From: Pectobacterium wasabiae CFBP 3304
Lineage (GTDB): Bacteria > Pseudomonadota > Gammaproteobacteria > Enterobacterales > Enterobacteriaceae
NCBI RefSeq assembly: GCF_001742185.1
Contig: NZ_CP015750.1
Coordinates: 3,658,001 to 3,722,000, forward strand
DNA length: 64,000 nucleotides
Direction of reading: 5' to 3'
Below are positions 7,492 through 17,225 of the stretch, in pieces. Within the stretch, counting starts at the first letter, position 1. Each line of letters opens with the position of its first letter. Under the pieces are notes generated by a model. The model did no database searches. It was not told where the DNA came from and saw only the letters and a list, made by a program, of their open reading frames with translations. The position numbers and the translations under genes were made by a program.

Positions 7492-10400
7492 ATGGCAACC
7501 CTGCGCGAATTAATCATTAAAATTTCCGCTAATTCTCAATCATTCCAGTCAGAGATAAACCGTGCCTCACGTATGGGGGCTGATTATTATCGAACCATGC
7601 AAAACGGAGGGCGTCAGGCTACCGCTGCTGCGCGTGAGAGTCAACGCACATTTGCTGAACTGAATAACCAGTTTGTTGGTATTAAATCGGCAGCAGCAGG
7701 AATTGTTGGCGCAATGTCTGTAACCTCATTAATCACAATGGCTGATAACTGGGGTCAAGTCACATCGCGCATGAAGATGGCGACTGAGTCCAGCGATGAA
7801 TTGGCAATGGTGCAGCGTCGTTTAATGGAAATCAGCGATCGCACCTATAAACCCATTGAGGAACAGGCAGAACTATTCATCCGGAGTTCTAACGCGATGA
7901 AAGAGTTGGGTTACTCCACTGCTGGCACCATAGATTTTATCGATTCCATTTCAAGTGCATTAACGATCAATGCCGCTAGTGCTGATAAAGGGCAGTCGGC
8001 TATTAATGCGCTATCTAAATCAATGGTTCAAGGCAAAGTTTCCGGTGACGAGTGGAATACCGTCATGGAGGTTATGCCCACCGTTATTGGCGACATTGCC
8101 CGCGCTATGGGAACGACAGAAACCGCAGTTAAAAAACTGGCCGCAGACAGCAAATTGTCTATGCAACAGTTTGCTGATGCTGTGATTGCTGCTCAGCAGA
8201 AAAATGCGGAACTGGCTGAAAACATGCCAACAACTGTTGGCGATGCGGTTACAAAACTGTCCAACCATATGAAAAAATATGTTGGAGAGGCGAACAGTGC
8301 GTATGGAACGACTCAGGCTCTTTCAGGCGGCATCAGTAGTTTAGCCGATAATATCGATACGGTGGCTACAGCAGGGGCGGCGCTGGTAGGCATTGGATTT
8401 GCCCGCTATTTTGGCGGTATGGCGTCAGGCGCATACAGTGCTACAGCAGGGATAATTTCTGCTGCAAAAAGTGAGGTCGCACTGGCTGAAGCGCAGTTGC
8501 GCGGCACTCAAATTGCTGTTGCCCGTGCTCGTTCTGCTGTTTATCGTGCTCAGCAGGCGCTCGCCGCTGCACGCGGAACGGATGCACAGGCAGCGGCTGA
8601 AAAGCGGCTAGCGGCAACTCAGGCGGCAGTAGCTCGTAACGTTGTGGCGAGAACAGCGGCACAAACAACTCTGAACAATGTCACTGCCGTTGGGTCGCGG
8701 CTAATGTCCGGCGCTTTAGGATTGGTGGGCGGCGTTCCTGGTCTGTTGATGTTGGGTGCCGGTGCTTGGTACTACATGTATCAAAAGCAAGAGCAGGCGC
8801 GCCGATCAGCTCAGGAATATGCCAGTACTATTGATGAAATTCGTAAAAAATCAGGCGCAATGTCGCTGGCTGATGCGTCAGATAATTACAACAAAACACA
8901 ATCATCACTATCAGAGCAAAACCGATTAATTGATGAACAGAAAGAAAAGATACGCCTGATTCGCGTTGAAATTGAAGGCTACCAGAAGATACTTGCAAAT
9001 CCCGGCTTAACTGTCGGCGGTTATATGGTTAATCATCTAGTAAGTGTAGAGGATGCAACGAACGGACTATCAGCGGCTACGGAAGGTTTATCTGTTGAAC
9101 AAGATCGCTTGTCTCGCCTGCAAGGTAAGGCTCAGGACATTCAGAGTGTTTTGGTTGGTTTGGAGTATCGCCGCTCGGAGTTAATTAAGCAGCAGACAGC
9201 AGATCAGAATGCTGCGTATCAATCTTTATTACGAATGAATGGGCAACACACTGAATTTAACCGCCTGCTATCTCTGGGGAATGATTTATTGTCAGCTCGT
9301 CAGGGTAATGCATCGTTTCCGTTTCGAGTCCCTAACGCTAAATTAACTGACAAACAAACTGATGCTTTAGAAAAAAGTCGTCAAGATTTGGAACTTTCCA
9401 AGTTAAAGGGGGAGGCCAAGGAGTTAGCGAGGCTGCGATATTCTGCCGATGAATTAGGGTTAACAGATAATCCAGCAAATCAGAAATCCAGACAGGATTA
9501 TATTAATAATAACCTGGACAAATGGAGAAATGACGAAGCAAACAAGCCGACAAAGAAAGGTCCCAAAACTGATGAAGAAAAGGCTATCGATAATTACGAT
9601 CGCCTAATCAAACAGCAGCGCGAACAATTGGCGCTCGGTAGCTCAAATACTGAGTTGGCGAAAATAAAATATCAGACGACACAGGGGGAATTATCTACCC
9701 TAACGAGTATTCAGAAACAGGAACTCGCTCGAAATGCTGCACTGATTGATCAGGCAGAAATAAGGAAAAGAGCGGCTGAATACGAAAACGGGCTGATTGA
9801 TTCCAACGCTAACGCAAAAGCGGCGAACGATACCAATCTAACCGGATTCGGTGAGGGCTCTCGCGTTCGTGATCGCATGAATGAGATGATCGCAATTCGT
9901 CGTGATTTTATTCAGAAAGACGACGAATTGCGGCGGCAACATCAGGCAGGTGAAATCGATGATGAGTTTTTCAATCGCGCAATTGCACTGAATAAACGTT
10001 ATCTCGATAAGCGCCTGAGCGATCAGCAAATGTATTACACGTCGCTCGATGATCAGCGTAATAACTGGATCGGTGGTATGCGTGATGGTTTCGCTGATTG
10101 GGCTGATGATGCCACGGATTACGCTACACAGGCATCGCAGGGTATGAAAACAGCGATGAGCAGCGCTGTAGGCTCTATTACTGAAATGCTGAACGGTAAT
10201 AAAAATAGTTGGAAAGATTGGGGTGTGGGCGTCCTGAAAATCATTCAGAGCGTTTTGATTAACATGGCCGTGGCAAATGCCGCTAACGGTGCGAGTAGTA
10301 TAATTGGCACTGTTTTTGGGATTGGTGCATCAGCTATGGCGGGCGGGGCCGGAGCCGCGTCAGCAAACAATGCATTCTCGACTGGGGCGTATAGCAATTT

Positions 10401-10788
10401 GACATTCAATGCGTTGGGTGGTGTTTATGATTCTCCATCGCTCAGCGCATACAGCGGCGGTGTTTATAGCACTCCGCAAATGTTTGCGTTCGCTAAAGGG
10501 GCTGGCGTATTCGGGGAAGCGGGGCCAGAGGCGATTATGCCGCTCACCCGCGCCGCAAATGGTTCGCTGGGTGTGAGGGCGATTATGCCGGATATTCAAT
10601 CCACAAATAGCGGGGGGAATGTTTACGTGACCATCAACGAAAGCGGCACTGCGTCTGTTTCTGGCAATGGCGATCAGAATTTCGCCCGTGAGTTTACTCA
10701 GATAATTCAACGTGAGTATCGCAAATTGCGTGACAAAGATTTATCGCAGAACGGAGTGTTAAACCGGGCTATTTCGGGGCGGCGATAA
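7492..10788 (+). CDS. Tail tape measure protein
   Basis: A 1098-residue protein, the second longest in the prophage and located exactly where the tape measure is expected. The N-terminus (KISANSQSFQSEINRASRMG) and the VSGDEWNTVMEVMPTVIGDIARAMG segment match the tape-measure N-terminal domain. There are two hydrophobic segments (near residues 283-305 and 408-430) and a long helical middle with alternating K/E/Q. The C-terminus contains FGEAGPEAIMPLTR, the signature of the lambda tape-measure C-terminal family. It sets tail length and helps genome entry through the inner membrane. Confidence 0.95.
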   Translation: MATLRELIIKISANSQSFQSEINRASRMGADYYRTMQNGGRQATAAARESQRTFAELNNQFVGIKSAAAGIVGAMSVTSLITMADNWGQVTSRMKMATESSDELAMVQRRLMEISDRTYKPIEEQAELFIRSSNAMKELGYSTAGTIDFIDSISSALTINAASADKGQSAINALSKSMVQGKVSGDEWNTVMEVMPTVIGDIARAMGTTETAVKKLAADSKLSMQQFADAVIAAQQKNAELAENMPTTVGDAVTKLSNHMKKYVGEANSAYGTTQALSGGISSLADNIDTVATAGAALVGIGFARYFGGMASGAYSATAGIISAAKSEVALAEAQLRGTQIAVARARSAVYRAQQALAAARGTDAQAAAEKRLAATQAAVARNVVARTAAQTTLNNVTAVGSRLMSGALGLVGGVPGLLMLGAGAWYYMYQKQEQARRSAQEYASTIDEIRKKSGAMSLADASDNYNKTQSSLSEQNRLIDEQKEKIRLIRVEIEGYQKILANPGLTVGGYMVNHLVSVEDATNGLSAATEGLSVEQDRLSRLQGKAQDIQSVLVGLEYRRSELIKQQTADQNAAYQSLLRMNGQHTEFNRLLSLGNDLLSARQGNASFPFRVPNAKLTDKQTDALEKSRQDLELSKLKGEAKELARLRYSADELGLTDNPANQKSRQDYINNNLDKWRNDEANKPTKKGPKTDEEKAIDNYDRLIKQQREQLALGSSNTELAKIKYQTTQGELSTLTSIQKQELARNAALIDQAEIRKRAAEYENGLIDSNANAKAANDTNLTGFGEGSRVRDRMNEMIAIRRDFIQKDDELRRQHQAGEIDDEFFNRAIALNKRYLDKRLSDQQMYYTSLDDQRNNWIGGMRDGFADWADDATDYATQASQGMKTAMSSAVGSITEMLNGNKNSWKDWGVGVLKIIQSVLINMAVANAANGASSIIGTVFGIGASAMAGGAGAASANNAFSTGAYSNLTFNALGGVYDSPSLSAYSGGVYSTPQMFAFAKGAGVFGEAGPEAIMPLTRAANGSLGVRAIMPDIQSTNSGGNVYVTINESGTASVSGNGDQNFAREFTQIIQREYRKLRDKDLSQNGVLNRAISGRR

Positions 10789-11138
10789 TGGAAATCTTCA
10801 CTTTCTGCCCTCGCGTTAATCCGGAGGGCGCGTTCACGCAGCGAACGCGATCGATACAGTTTGGTGACGGATACACGCAGCGCTCTGGCGATGGTATTAA
10901 CGGCGAGTCACAGAGTTGGCCATTAACGTTTGTTGGTGATGCCGAATATGTTCAGCCAATCGTTGCATTCCTACGCCGTCACAGGGGATATGCGGCATTT
11001 CAATGGGTAAACCCACTCACTGAGCCAGGGCTATATTGCTGCCCTGATGGATTTAACGTCACAGCCCTGGGTAAAAACAGTAGTGGTGCTCAAATTTTAC
11101 AACTCACAGCAACGTTCGTGACTGCATACCACGCGTAA
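10788..11138 (+). CDS. Minor tail protein, lambda gpM-like
   Basis: A 116-residue protein beginning MEIFTFCPRVNPEGAF; the ATG overlaps the tape measure stop (TAATG). TRSIQFGDGYTQRSGDGIN followed by FLRRHRGYAAFQWVNPL is typical of the phage_min_tail (gpM) family. gpM is an early member of the tail-tip assembly pathway. In lambda it is followed directly by gene L; here a lipoprotein gene intervenes. Confidence 0.92.
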   Translation: MEIFTFCPRVNPEGAFTQRTRSIQFGDGYTQRSGDGINGESQSWPLTFVGDAEYVQPIVAFLRRHRGYAAFQWVNPLTEPGLYCCPDGFNVTALGKNSSGAQILQLTATFVTAYHA

Positions 11139-11183
11139 CTAGTGATAGGATGATTCTGATTGTAACTACACATGGATGCATAT

Positions 11184-11594
11184 ATGAAAAAAATAATTTT
11201 TATTTTTCTGGGTATCGCTGTTTTATCTGGATGCTCTAGACCTCACGGGCCTGCTGAAAAAATCCTAAACCCAGAATTAGTGACTCCAAATGTTAGCGAG
11301 CAGCAAACAAAAATTACAGTCACCCGGAATAAGCAGTTTATAGGTGGTGGCAGTGGTGGTATGTGTAAATTCTTGGTTTCAATTGATGACAGAGATATAG
11401 CTCTATTAAAACAGAACCAGTTTGTGACCGCTTATATAAATAACGGATTGCATAAACTGCGAGTCAGCAATGAATGCAACGTGCTTTCAATGGGAATGAG
11501 GAAGACACTTGATGTTGTTGCTGATGGCGCTGATCAGGAATATGTCACCGAAATAGGGATGTGGGGGCAATATAGGATGTGGAGAGTAAAATAA
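11184..11594 (+). CDS. Phage-encoded lipoprotein, function unknown (moron candidate)
   Basis: A 136-residue protein starting MKKIIFIFLGIAVLSGC: a basic N-terminus, a hydrophobic core and a lipobox LSGC, giving a lipidated Cys17 after signal peptidase II cleavage. The residue after Cys is Ser, which predicts outer-membrane sorting. The mature part contains a GGGSGGMCKF stretch and two further cysteines that could pair. It is inserted between the gpM- and gpL-like genes, has AT-rich codons, and is followed by its own terminator. By analogy with T5 Llp or Cor proteins it could block receptor re-use, but similarity to those families is not visible. Confidence 0.75.
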   Translation: MKKIIFIFLGIAVLSGCSRPHGPAEKILNPELVTPNVSEQQTKITVTRNKQFIGGGSGGMCKFLVSIDDRDIALLKQNQFVTAYINNGLHKLRVSNECNVLSMGMRKTLDVVADGADQEYVTEIGMWGQYRMWRVK

Positions 11595-11628
11595 TTACTC
11601 ATCCTCTATTATTTTTTATGATAGTCGG

Positions 11629-11649
11629 CCCGCTTAATTGCGGGTTTTT
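11629..11649 (+). terminator. Intrinsic terminator before gpL-like gene
   Basis: CCCGC, loop TTAATT, GCGGG, then five T, 17 bases before the gpL-like ATG. It isolates the lipoprotein gene from the tail-tip genes. Confidence 0.7.
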
Positions 11650-11666
11650 ATTGTCGAGATAAAATC

Positions 11667-12419
11667 ATGTCATTAAATACCGACTCCCAAAAACTGGAGC
11701 CGGGCGATCGCGTGCGTCTGTTTGAAGTGGACTGCACCGCGTTCGACGGCCCCGAACTGTATTTTCACAATCATCCCATTCAACACACTGCGGCAGAGAT
11801 TGAAGCGGCGGGCGGGGATGAAGCAAAGCTGCTGGCTAAATCAATCTGGTGGCAAGGGCAAGAATACAAAGCGTGGCCCACTCAGATAGAGGGGCTGGAA
11901 ATGACCAGCGACGGCAGCGCTCCAACTCCGACGCTATCGGTCGGTAACATCGATGGGACGATTACCGCGCTGTGTCTTGCGTATCAGAATTTGGCGCAGG
12001 CCATCGTGCGTATTCACACCACGTTTGCGCATTATCTTGACGTCCGTAATTTTCCTGACGGCAACGCCGACGCCGATCCGACACAGGAGCGGCTAGAGGT
12101 TTGGTACATCGACAGCAAGATTCGTGAAGACGATACGGCTATCTCGTTTCAGTTGTCATCACCTGCCGATCTTCGGGGAATCATGCTCCCAACTCGCCAG
12201 ATTCATAGCCTATGCACATGGTGCCAACGTGGGCAGTATCGCGGTGCATCGTGTGGATATACCGGCACTAACTATTTTGATGCAGATGGTAATCCTGTTG
12301 ACGATCCAGCACTGGATGAATGTTCCGGGCTGCTATCAACTGGCTGTAAACCTCGCTGGGGTGAAGATGCAGAATTGCCGTTCGGTGGGTTCCCTGGCTC
12401 TGCGCTAATAAAGAGGTGA
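11667..12419 (+). CDS. Minor tail protein, lambda gpL-like
   Basis: A 250-residue protein beginning MSLNTDSQKLEPGDRVRLFEVD, typical of the phage_tail_L family. The N-terminal domain is followed by a cysteine-rich C-terminal region with Cys183, Cys186, Cys196, Cys219 and Cys227 (CTWCQRGQYRGASCGY and DECSGLLSTGC). In lambda gpL a C-terminal four-cysteine set binds an Fe-S cluster; this protein keeps a comparable set. Its stop overlaps the start region of the gpK-like gene. Confidence 0.93.
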   Translation: MSLNTDSQKLEPGDRVRLFEVDCTAFDGPELYFHNHPIQHTAAEIEAAGGDEAKLLAKSIWWQGQEYKAWPTQIEGLEMTSDGSAPTPTLSVGNIDGTITALCLAYQNLAQAIVRIHTTFAHYLDVRNFPDGNADADPTQERLEVWYIDSKIREDDTAISFQLSSPADLRGIMLPTRQIHSLCTWCQRGQYRGASCGYTGTNYFDADGNPVDDPALDECSGLLSTGCKPRWGEDAELPFGGFPGSALIKR

Positions 12420-12421
12420 TC

Positions 12422-13150
12422 GTGAAACTCAGGAAATTAATCATTACAGAAATACTCGCTCACGCAGAGTTGGATTATCCGCGTGAATGTTGCGGCGTAA
12501 TTGTGCAGAACGGCAGGAAACAGCGTTACGTCAAATGTCGCAATACGGCGACTGAACCTAACGACCAATTTTCTATGAGTCCAGATGATTACGCCGAGGC
12601 TGAGGACACAGGCACAATTATTGCGATCGTTCACAGTCACCCTGACGCGACAACGCAGCCCAGCAACCTCGATCACGCGCAGTGTGACCTGTCACAGTTG
12701 CCGTGGGTAATAGTGAGCTGGCCGGAGGGCGACATTCGCACCATTATGCCGAGCGAGGGCGTAAAGCCTCTGTTAGAACGTCCATTTGTTCACGGCATAT
12801 GGGACTGTTACGCGATTGTGCGGGATTGGTATCAGTTAGAGCGAGGTATCACGCTGCCCGATTTTGAACGTTCGGATGGATGGTGGGATCGGGGCGAAGA
12901 CCTCTACATAAAACATTACGCCAGCGGGGGATTTACTGCCGTCAGCAGTGAGCTACAGCCCGGTGACGTAATCATTATGCAAGTGCGGGCAGATGAACCG
13001 AATCACGCCGGGGTTTACATTGGCAGCGGCGAAATGGTGCATCACATGTACAACCAGTTAAGCCAAAACGTGCCGTATGGCGGGTACTGGCTGGACAGAA
13101 CTATTACCCGCTTACGATATACAGGGGGTGCCAATGTCGGTAGCAATTGA
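12422..13150 (+). CDS. Tail tip protein, lambda gpK-like: JAB/MPN plus NlpC/P60
   Basis: A 242-residue two-domain protein. The start is placed at GTG 12422 because AAGAGG lies 5 bases upstream; a GTG two codons earlier is possible. The N-terminal JAMM metalloprotease-like domain shows Glu22, His71-x-His73 and Asp84. The C-terminal NlpC/P60 domain has Cys129 (GIWDCYAIV) and His195 (PNHAGVYIG), the usual peptidoglycan endopeptidase pair. gpK takes part in tail-tip assembly and probably local wall cleavage at entry. It overlaps the next gene by 17 bases. Confidence 0.93.
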   Translation: MKLRKLIITEILAHAELDYPRECCGVIVQNGRKQRYVKCRNTATEPNDQFSMSPDDYAEAEDTGTIIAIVHSHPDATTQPSNLDHAQCDLSQLPWVIVSWPEGDIRTIMPSEGVKPLLERPFVHGIWDCYAIVRDWYQLERGITLPDFERSDGWWDRGEDLYIKHYASGGFTAVSSELQPGDVIIMQVRADEPNHAGVYIGSGEMVHHMYNQLSQNVPYGGYWLDRTITRLRYTGGANVGSN

Positions 13151-13733
13151 GTATCAGCCACTAAAAACCATCCGGCTGTATGGGGTGCTGGGGGCAACGT
13201 TTGGGCGCGTACATCGTCTTGCAGTTGAAAGCCGTCAGGAAGCAATCAAGGCGTTAAGCGTAATCATCCCCGGCTTTGAAAAGTTTCTACTGACGAGTAA
13301 ATCGCGTGGGCTAACGTATGCTGTGTTTGATGGCAAGCGGAACCTGTCTAAAGACGAACTCGATTTTAACATCAGTAGTGAAATCCGCATCGCACCGATT
13401 ATTATCGGTAGTAAACAGACTGGATTATTTCAAGTGATACTGGGTGCAATACTGGTTGTTGCCGGGTATTTCACATTCGGCACTACGTCAACAATCGGCG
13501 TCAGTATGATGATGGGCGGGGCATCAATGGCCCTCGGAGGTGTCATCCAGATGTTAACACCAATGCAGGGCGGGTTATCAATGCGCGAATCCCCTGACAA
13601 TAAACCGAGCTATGCATTCGGCGGGCCGGTTAACTCCATTGCGCAGGGTAACCCAGTTCCTATTCTCTACGGTCGCCGCAGAATCGGCGGTGCAATTATC
13701 TCTGCGGGAATTTACGCAGAAGACCAGCAGTAA
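13134..13733 (+). CDS. Tail assembly protein, lambda gpI-like
   Basis: A 199-residue protein starting MSVAIEYQPLKTIRLYGVLG, with AGGGGG 5 bases upstream. An upstream extension in the same frame has no such site. It has a ubiquitin-like N-terminal region, a hydrophobic glycine-rich centre (about residues 95-145, GAILVVAGYFTFG and MMMGGASMALGGVIQML), then GNPVPILYGRRRIGGAIISAGIY, a conserved end of the gpI family. It acts in tail-tip assembly before gpJ. A terminator follows. Confidence 0.9.
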   Translation: MSVAIEYQPLKTIRLYGVLGATFGRVHRLAVESRQEAIKALSVIIPGFEKFLLTSKSRGLTYAVFDGKRNLSKDELDFNISSEIRIAPIIIGSKQTGLFQVILGAILVVAGYFTFGTTSTIGVSMMMGGASMALGGVIQMLTPMQGGLSMRESPDNKPSYAFGGPVNSIAQGNPVPILYGRRRIGGAIISAGIYAEDQQ

Positions 13734-13753
13734 CATTTAACTCACCACCCCGA

Positions 13754-13774
13754 CCCGCCGCGAGCGGGTTTTTT
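13754..13774 (+). terminator. Intrinsic terminator before gpJ-like gene
   Basis: CCCGC, loop CGCGA, GCGGG, then six T, 16 bases before the gpJ ATG. Nearly identical in sequence to the terminator before the tail tube gene. Confidence 0.7.
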
Positions 13775-13790
13775 CGTTTCTGAGGTATCC

Positions 13791-16700
13791 ATGCAATCAG
13801 TGATTGAAGGCCGTAAAGGTGGCAGCAGTAATGCGCGAACGCCCGTGGAGTCTCCCGACTCTATCCAGTCAACGTCTTATGCAAAAATGCTGTTGGCGCT
13901 GGGCGAGGGGGAGTTCAAGGGCGGTCTGGATGGCACTAGAATTTTTCTTGATGGGACGCCGATCACTGATGCGAACGGTAATGCTAATTTTTCCGGCGTT
14001 ACGTGGGAGTTTCGGTCTGGCACACCCGATCAGTCATATATCCCAGGATTCCCCGGCGTTGAAAATGAAATCACAGTAAGCACTGAATTAACGAGCCAAA
14101 TTGCGTGGGTGCGCTCACTAACGAACACGCAATTGTCTGCTGCACGACTCCGTTTCTCATGGTCTGCGTTGCAACAGCAGTATGATAACGGTGATGTGGG
14201 CGGTTATCGCGTTGAGTATGCAATTGATGTGGCCACGGACGGCGGCAGTTATCAGCAACTCCTGAGAACCGCAGTAGACGGGAAAACGACAACAAAGTAT
14301 GAGCGCAGCCACCGCATTGATCTGCCCAGCGCTAATACGGGATGGCAAATCCGCGTGCGCCGTATCACGCCAAATTCAACGAGCAATCGTATAGCAGATC
14401 GCATGGTCATTGAAGCTATCACAGAGGTTATTGACGCTAAATTGCGGTATCCAGAAACAGCCCTGTTACTGGTGCAATTTGACGCTAAACAGTTCCAAAA
14501 CATCCCCGCAGTTTCCTGCGAACCCGATGGCCGCATTATTCGCGTTCCGTCTAATTACGATCCGGTTGCGCGTAGCTATAGCGGAGCGTGGGACGGCGTA
14601 TTTAAATGGACGTGGACAAATAACCCAGCGTGGATTTATTACGACATTCAGATCAGTGAGCGTTTTGGACTAGGTAATCGTATTCGTGCTGAGAATTTGT
14701 CGATCACTAAATGGGATTTATACCGGATTGCGCAGTATTGCGATCAGTTAGTGCCGGACGGTCGGGGCGGTAGCGGCACTGAGCCTCGTTTTCTCTGTGA
14801 TGTGTACATTCAGTCACAAGAAGAGGCGTGGACTGTGCTCAACGATCTGGGCGCTATTTTTAGAGGCGCGACGTTCTGGGCTAACAATCAGATGAATGTC
14901 GTTGCTGATATGCCCCGCGACATTGATTACATCGTGACGCGTGCGAACGTCAGGGATGGGAAATTCACATACAGCAACGCGAGTGAGAAAACGCACTACA
15001 GCCAGGCTATGGTGTCGTGGTCTGACCCCGCAAACGCTTATCAGGATGCTATTGAGTCAGTTAACGATAATAAACTGGTTCGGCGTTATGGCATTAAACA
15101 GGCAGACGTTACAGCGATTGGGTGCATCCGTCAGACTGAGGCTATCCGCCGCGGAAAATGGATTCTGCACACGAACGATGCAGACCGGGCAATCTCGTAC
15201 ACAATGGGGTTGGATGGTGACATTCCAGTGCCAGGTTCAATCGTTGGTGTCGCTGATGCGCTGTTAGCCGGTCGTCCGCTGGGTGGACGCATTAGCGCCG
15301 TTGATGGCCGCAATATCATTCTTGATCGCGTGTCGTCTGCCGCCGTTGGTGAGCGCCTGATTATCAATCTGCCCAGCGGCACGGCGCAGGGGCGCACAAT
15401 TGAGGCCGTCAACGATAAAATCATTACAGTCACGACTGAATACAGTGAAACGCCGATCCCTGAATCCGTTTGGGCTGTCGATGCTACTGATTTGGCGTTG
15501 CAACTTTACAGAATCATCGGAGTTGCTGAGGGTGACGATGGGGTATCGTTCGATATTACCGGCATTCAGTATGACCCCGATAAATGGGATAAAATCGACA
15601 CTGGCGCACGCATTGAATCGCGCCCGATCAGCGTTATTCCCCCATCTGTCCAGCCCGCCCCTGCAAATGTTTCAATCAATAGCTACAACGCCGTCGATCA
15701 GGGCATAAACATTACGACATTGCGCGTGACGTGGGATAGAGCCGAGAGCGCGATAGCGTATGAGGCACAATGGCGGCAGGACAACGGGAACTGGATAAAC
15801 GCCCCGCGCACCTCCGCGCTAGGGTTTGAGGTGTCTGGCATTTATGCAGGGCAGTACCAGGCGCGTGTCAGAGCTATTAATGCGGCTGAAATCTCCAGCA
15901 TGTGGGCGAACGCGCAGGAAACCACGCTGAACGGCAAAGAGGGCAACCCGCCCGCGCTGTCCAGCTTCACGACGACGCCGCTTGTTTTCGGTATCAAGCT
16001 CGACTGGGTTTTTCCTGCTGACACGGCCGACACACTGAAAACTGAGATTCAGTATTCCCCAACGAGCGCCGGCCAGAATGCATTATTACTGGCAGATGTG
16101 GCCTATCCAACGCGAAGCTATCAGCAGATGGGGTTGAGCATTGGTCAAGAGTTTTTCTATCGCGCCCGTATTGTCGATAAATCCGGTAATCAGGGGCCGT
16201 GGACCGGCTGGATACGTGGGGAATCCAGCACTGACGTTAGTGATATCACTGACGTTATCGTTAAAGAGGTTACTGATACTGAAGCGTGGAAATCTCTAAT
16301 TGATCCGCTCGAGCGTGATATAGCTAGCGGGATGTTGAACAGTATCGAGCAGGCGAAAGCGATTATCCGCAATAGCCTCGCCAACGACTCGGAAACCCGG
16401 CGTTGGCGTGCTCAAAACGGTGAACGCACAGCAGAAATCACGGAAACCCGCGCTGCTGTTGCTAATGAGGTTGAAGCTAGGACGATCGCGATGCTGGAAA
16501 TGCAATCTCAGATCGGCACAACAAACAGCAATCTCAATGCATTACAGCAGACAGTCACGACACTGGAACAGACTACAGCTCAGGATATCACGAGTCTAAA
16601 TAGCAAGATGACTGATGCGGAATCCGGTATTTCTGCTAATTCGTCGGCAGTTCAGGGACTCAAAACGTCAGTTTCAAATATTGATGGGCAATTGTCGGCG

Positions 16701-17225
16701 CAGGTTACGCAAATTAGTACGTTAACAGCAACAGTTAATGGTGTCTCAACTGAAATCAGTGACGTTAGCAGTGTCGTTAATGGCATGGATGCGAAAATGT
16801 CAGCGTATCGATCAATTAAAGTCGCCGTCGATGCAAACGGGCGTCAGTATATCGCTGGAATTGGTTTCGATGTCTCTAATAATCAGGAGGGAATGCAGGC
16901 GAATATTATTATGCTCGCCGATCGCTTTACAATGATGGTTAACGCCGGAGGTGTACCGACACCGATATTTACCAATCAGGGGACGCAGGTTATTTTGCGT
17001 AGTGCTGTTATTGGTGATGCGACAATCACTAGTGCAAAAATTGCCGACTCTGCTATAAATAACGCCAAAATTGGAAACGCTATATATTCATCTGGCTATA
17101 AAGAGTCAGGCGGGCTGGGCGGGTGGTTGATCAGTAAACCAGAAAATAATTTATCGTTCGTGGACTCAGGGAAACGGCTGCGCATACAAATCGGAGTAAT
17201 CACGGGGGTAGCTCCCGATGTCTGA
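13791..17225 (+). CDS. Tip attachment (central fibre) protein, lambda gpJ-like
   Basis: A 1144-residue protein, close to lambda J in size, with TGAGG upstream. The N-terminal part (SYAKMLLALGEGEFKGGL, ETALLLVQFDAKQFQNIPAVSC) is the conserved tail-tip hub region. Fibronectin type III-like repeats follow near residues 625-720 and 725-800, then a long helical segment rich in T/Q/S/N, and a DUF1983-like domain (RSIKVAVDANGRQYIAGIGFDV). The last 90 residues should carry host-receptor specificity. The end overlaps the next gene by 8 bases. Confidence 0.94.
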   Translation: MQSVIEGRKGGSSNARTPVESPDSIQSTSYAKMLLALGEGEFKGGLDGTRIFLDGTPITDANGNANFSGVTWEFRSGTPDQSYIPGFPGVENEITVSTELTSQIAWVRSLTNTQLSAARLRFSWSALQQQYDNGDVGGYRVEYAIDVATDGGSYQQLLRTAVDGKTTTKYERSHRIDLPSANTGWQIRVRRITPNSTSNRIADRMVIEAITEVIDAKLRYPETALLLVQFDAKQFQNIPAVSCEPDGRIIRVPSNYDPVARSYSGAWDGVFKWTWTNNPAWIYYDIQISERFGLGNRIRAENLSITKWDLYRIAQYCDQLVPDGRGGSGTEPRFLCDVYIQSQEEAWTVLNDLGAIFRGATFWANNQMNVVADMPRDIDYIVTRANVRDGKFTYSNASEKTHYSQAMVSWSDPANAYQDAIESVNDNKLVRRYGIKQADVTAIGCIRQTEAIRRGKWILHTNDADRAISYTMGLDGDIPVPGSIVGVADALLAGRPLGGRISAVDGRNIILDRVSSAAVGERLIINLPSGTAQGRTIEAVNDKIITVTTEYSETPIPESVWAVDATDLALQLYRIIGVAEGDDGVSFDITGIQYDPDKWDKIDTGARIESRPISVIPPSVQPAPANVSINSYNAVDQGINITTLRVTWDRAESAIAYEAQWRQDNGNWINAPRTSALGFEVSGIYAGQYQARVRAINAAEISSMWANAQETTLNGKEGNPPALSSFTTTPLVFGIKLDWVFPADTADTLKTEIQYSPTSAGQNALLLADVAYPTRSYQQMGLSIGQEFFYRARIVDKSGNQGPWTGWIRGESSTDVSDITDVIVKEVTDTEAWKSLIDPLERDIASGMLNSIEQAKAIIRNSLANDSETRRWRAQNGERTAEITETRAAVANEVEARTIAMLEMQSQIGTTNSNLNALQQTVTTLEQTTAQDITSLNSKMTDAESGISANSSAVQGLKTSVSNIDGQLSAQVTQISTLTATVNGVSTEISDVSSVVNGMDAKMSAYRSIKVAVDANGRQYIAGIGFDVSNNQEGMQANIIMLADRFTMMVNAGGVPTPIFTNQGTQVILRSAVIGDATITSAKIADSAINNAKIGNAIYSSGYKESGGLGGWLISKPENNLSFVDSGKRLRIQIGVITGVAPDV

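Noticed and set aside
8441..8668. Antisense frames within the tape measure gene
   Set aside because: Periodic alanine/glutamine codons create long open antisense frames; no support for genes.
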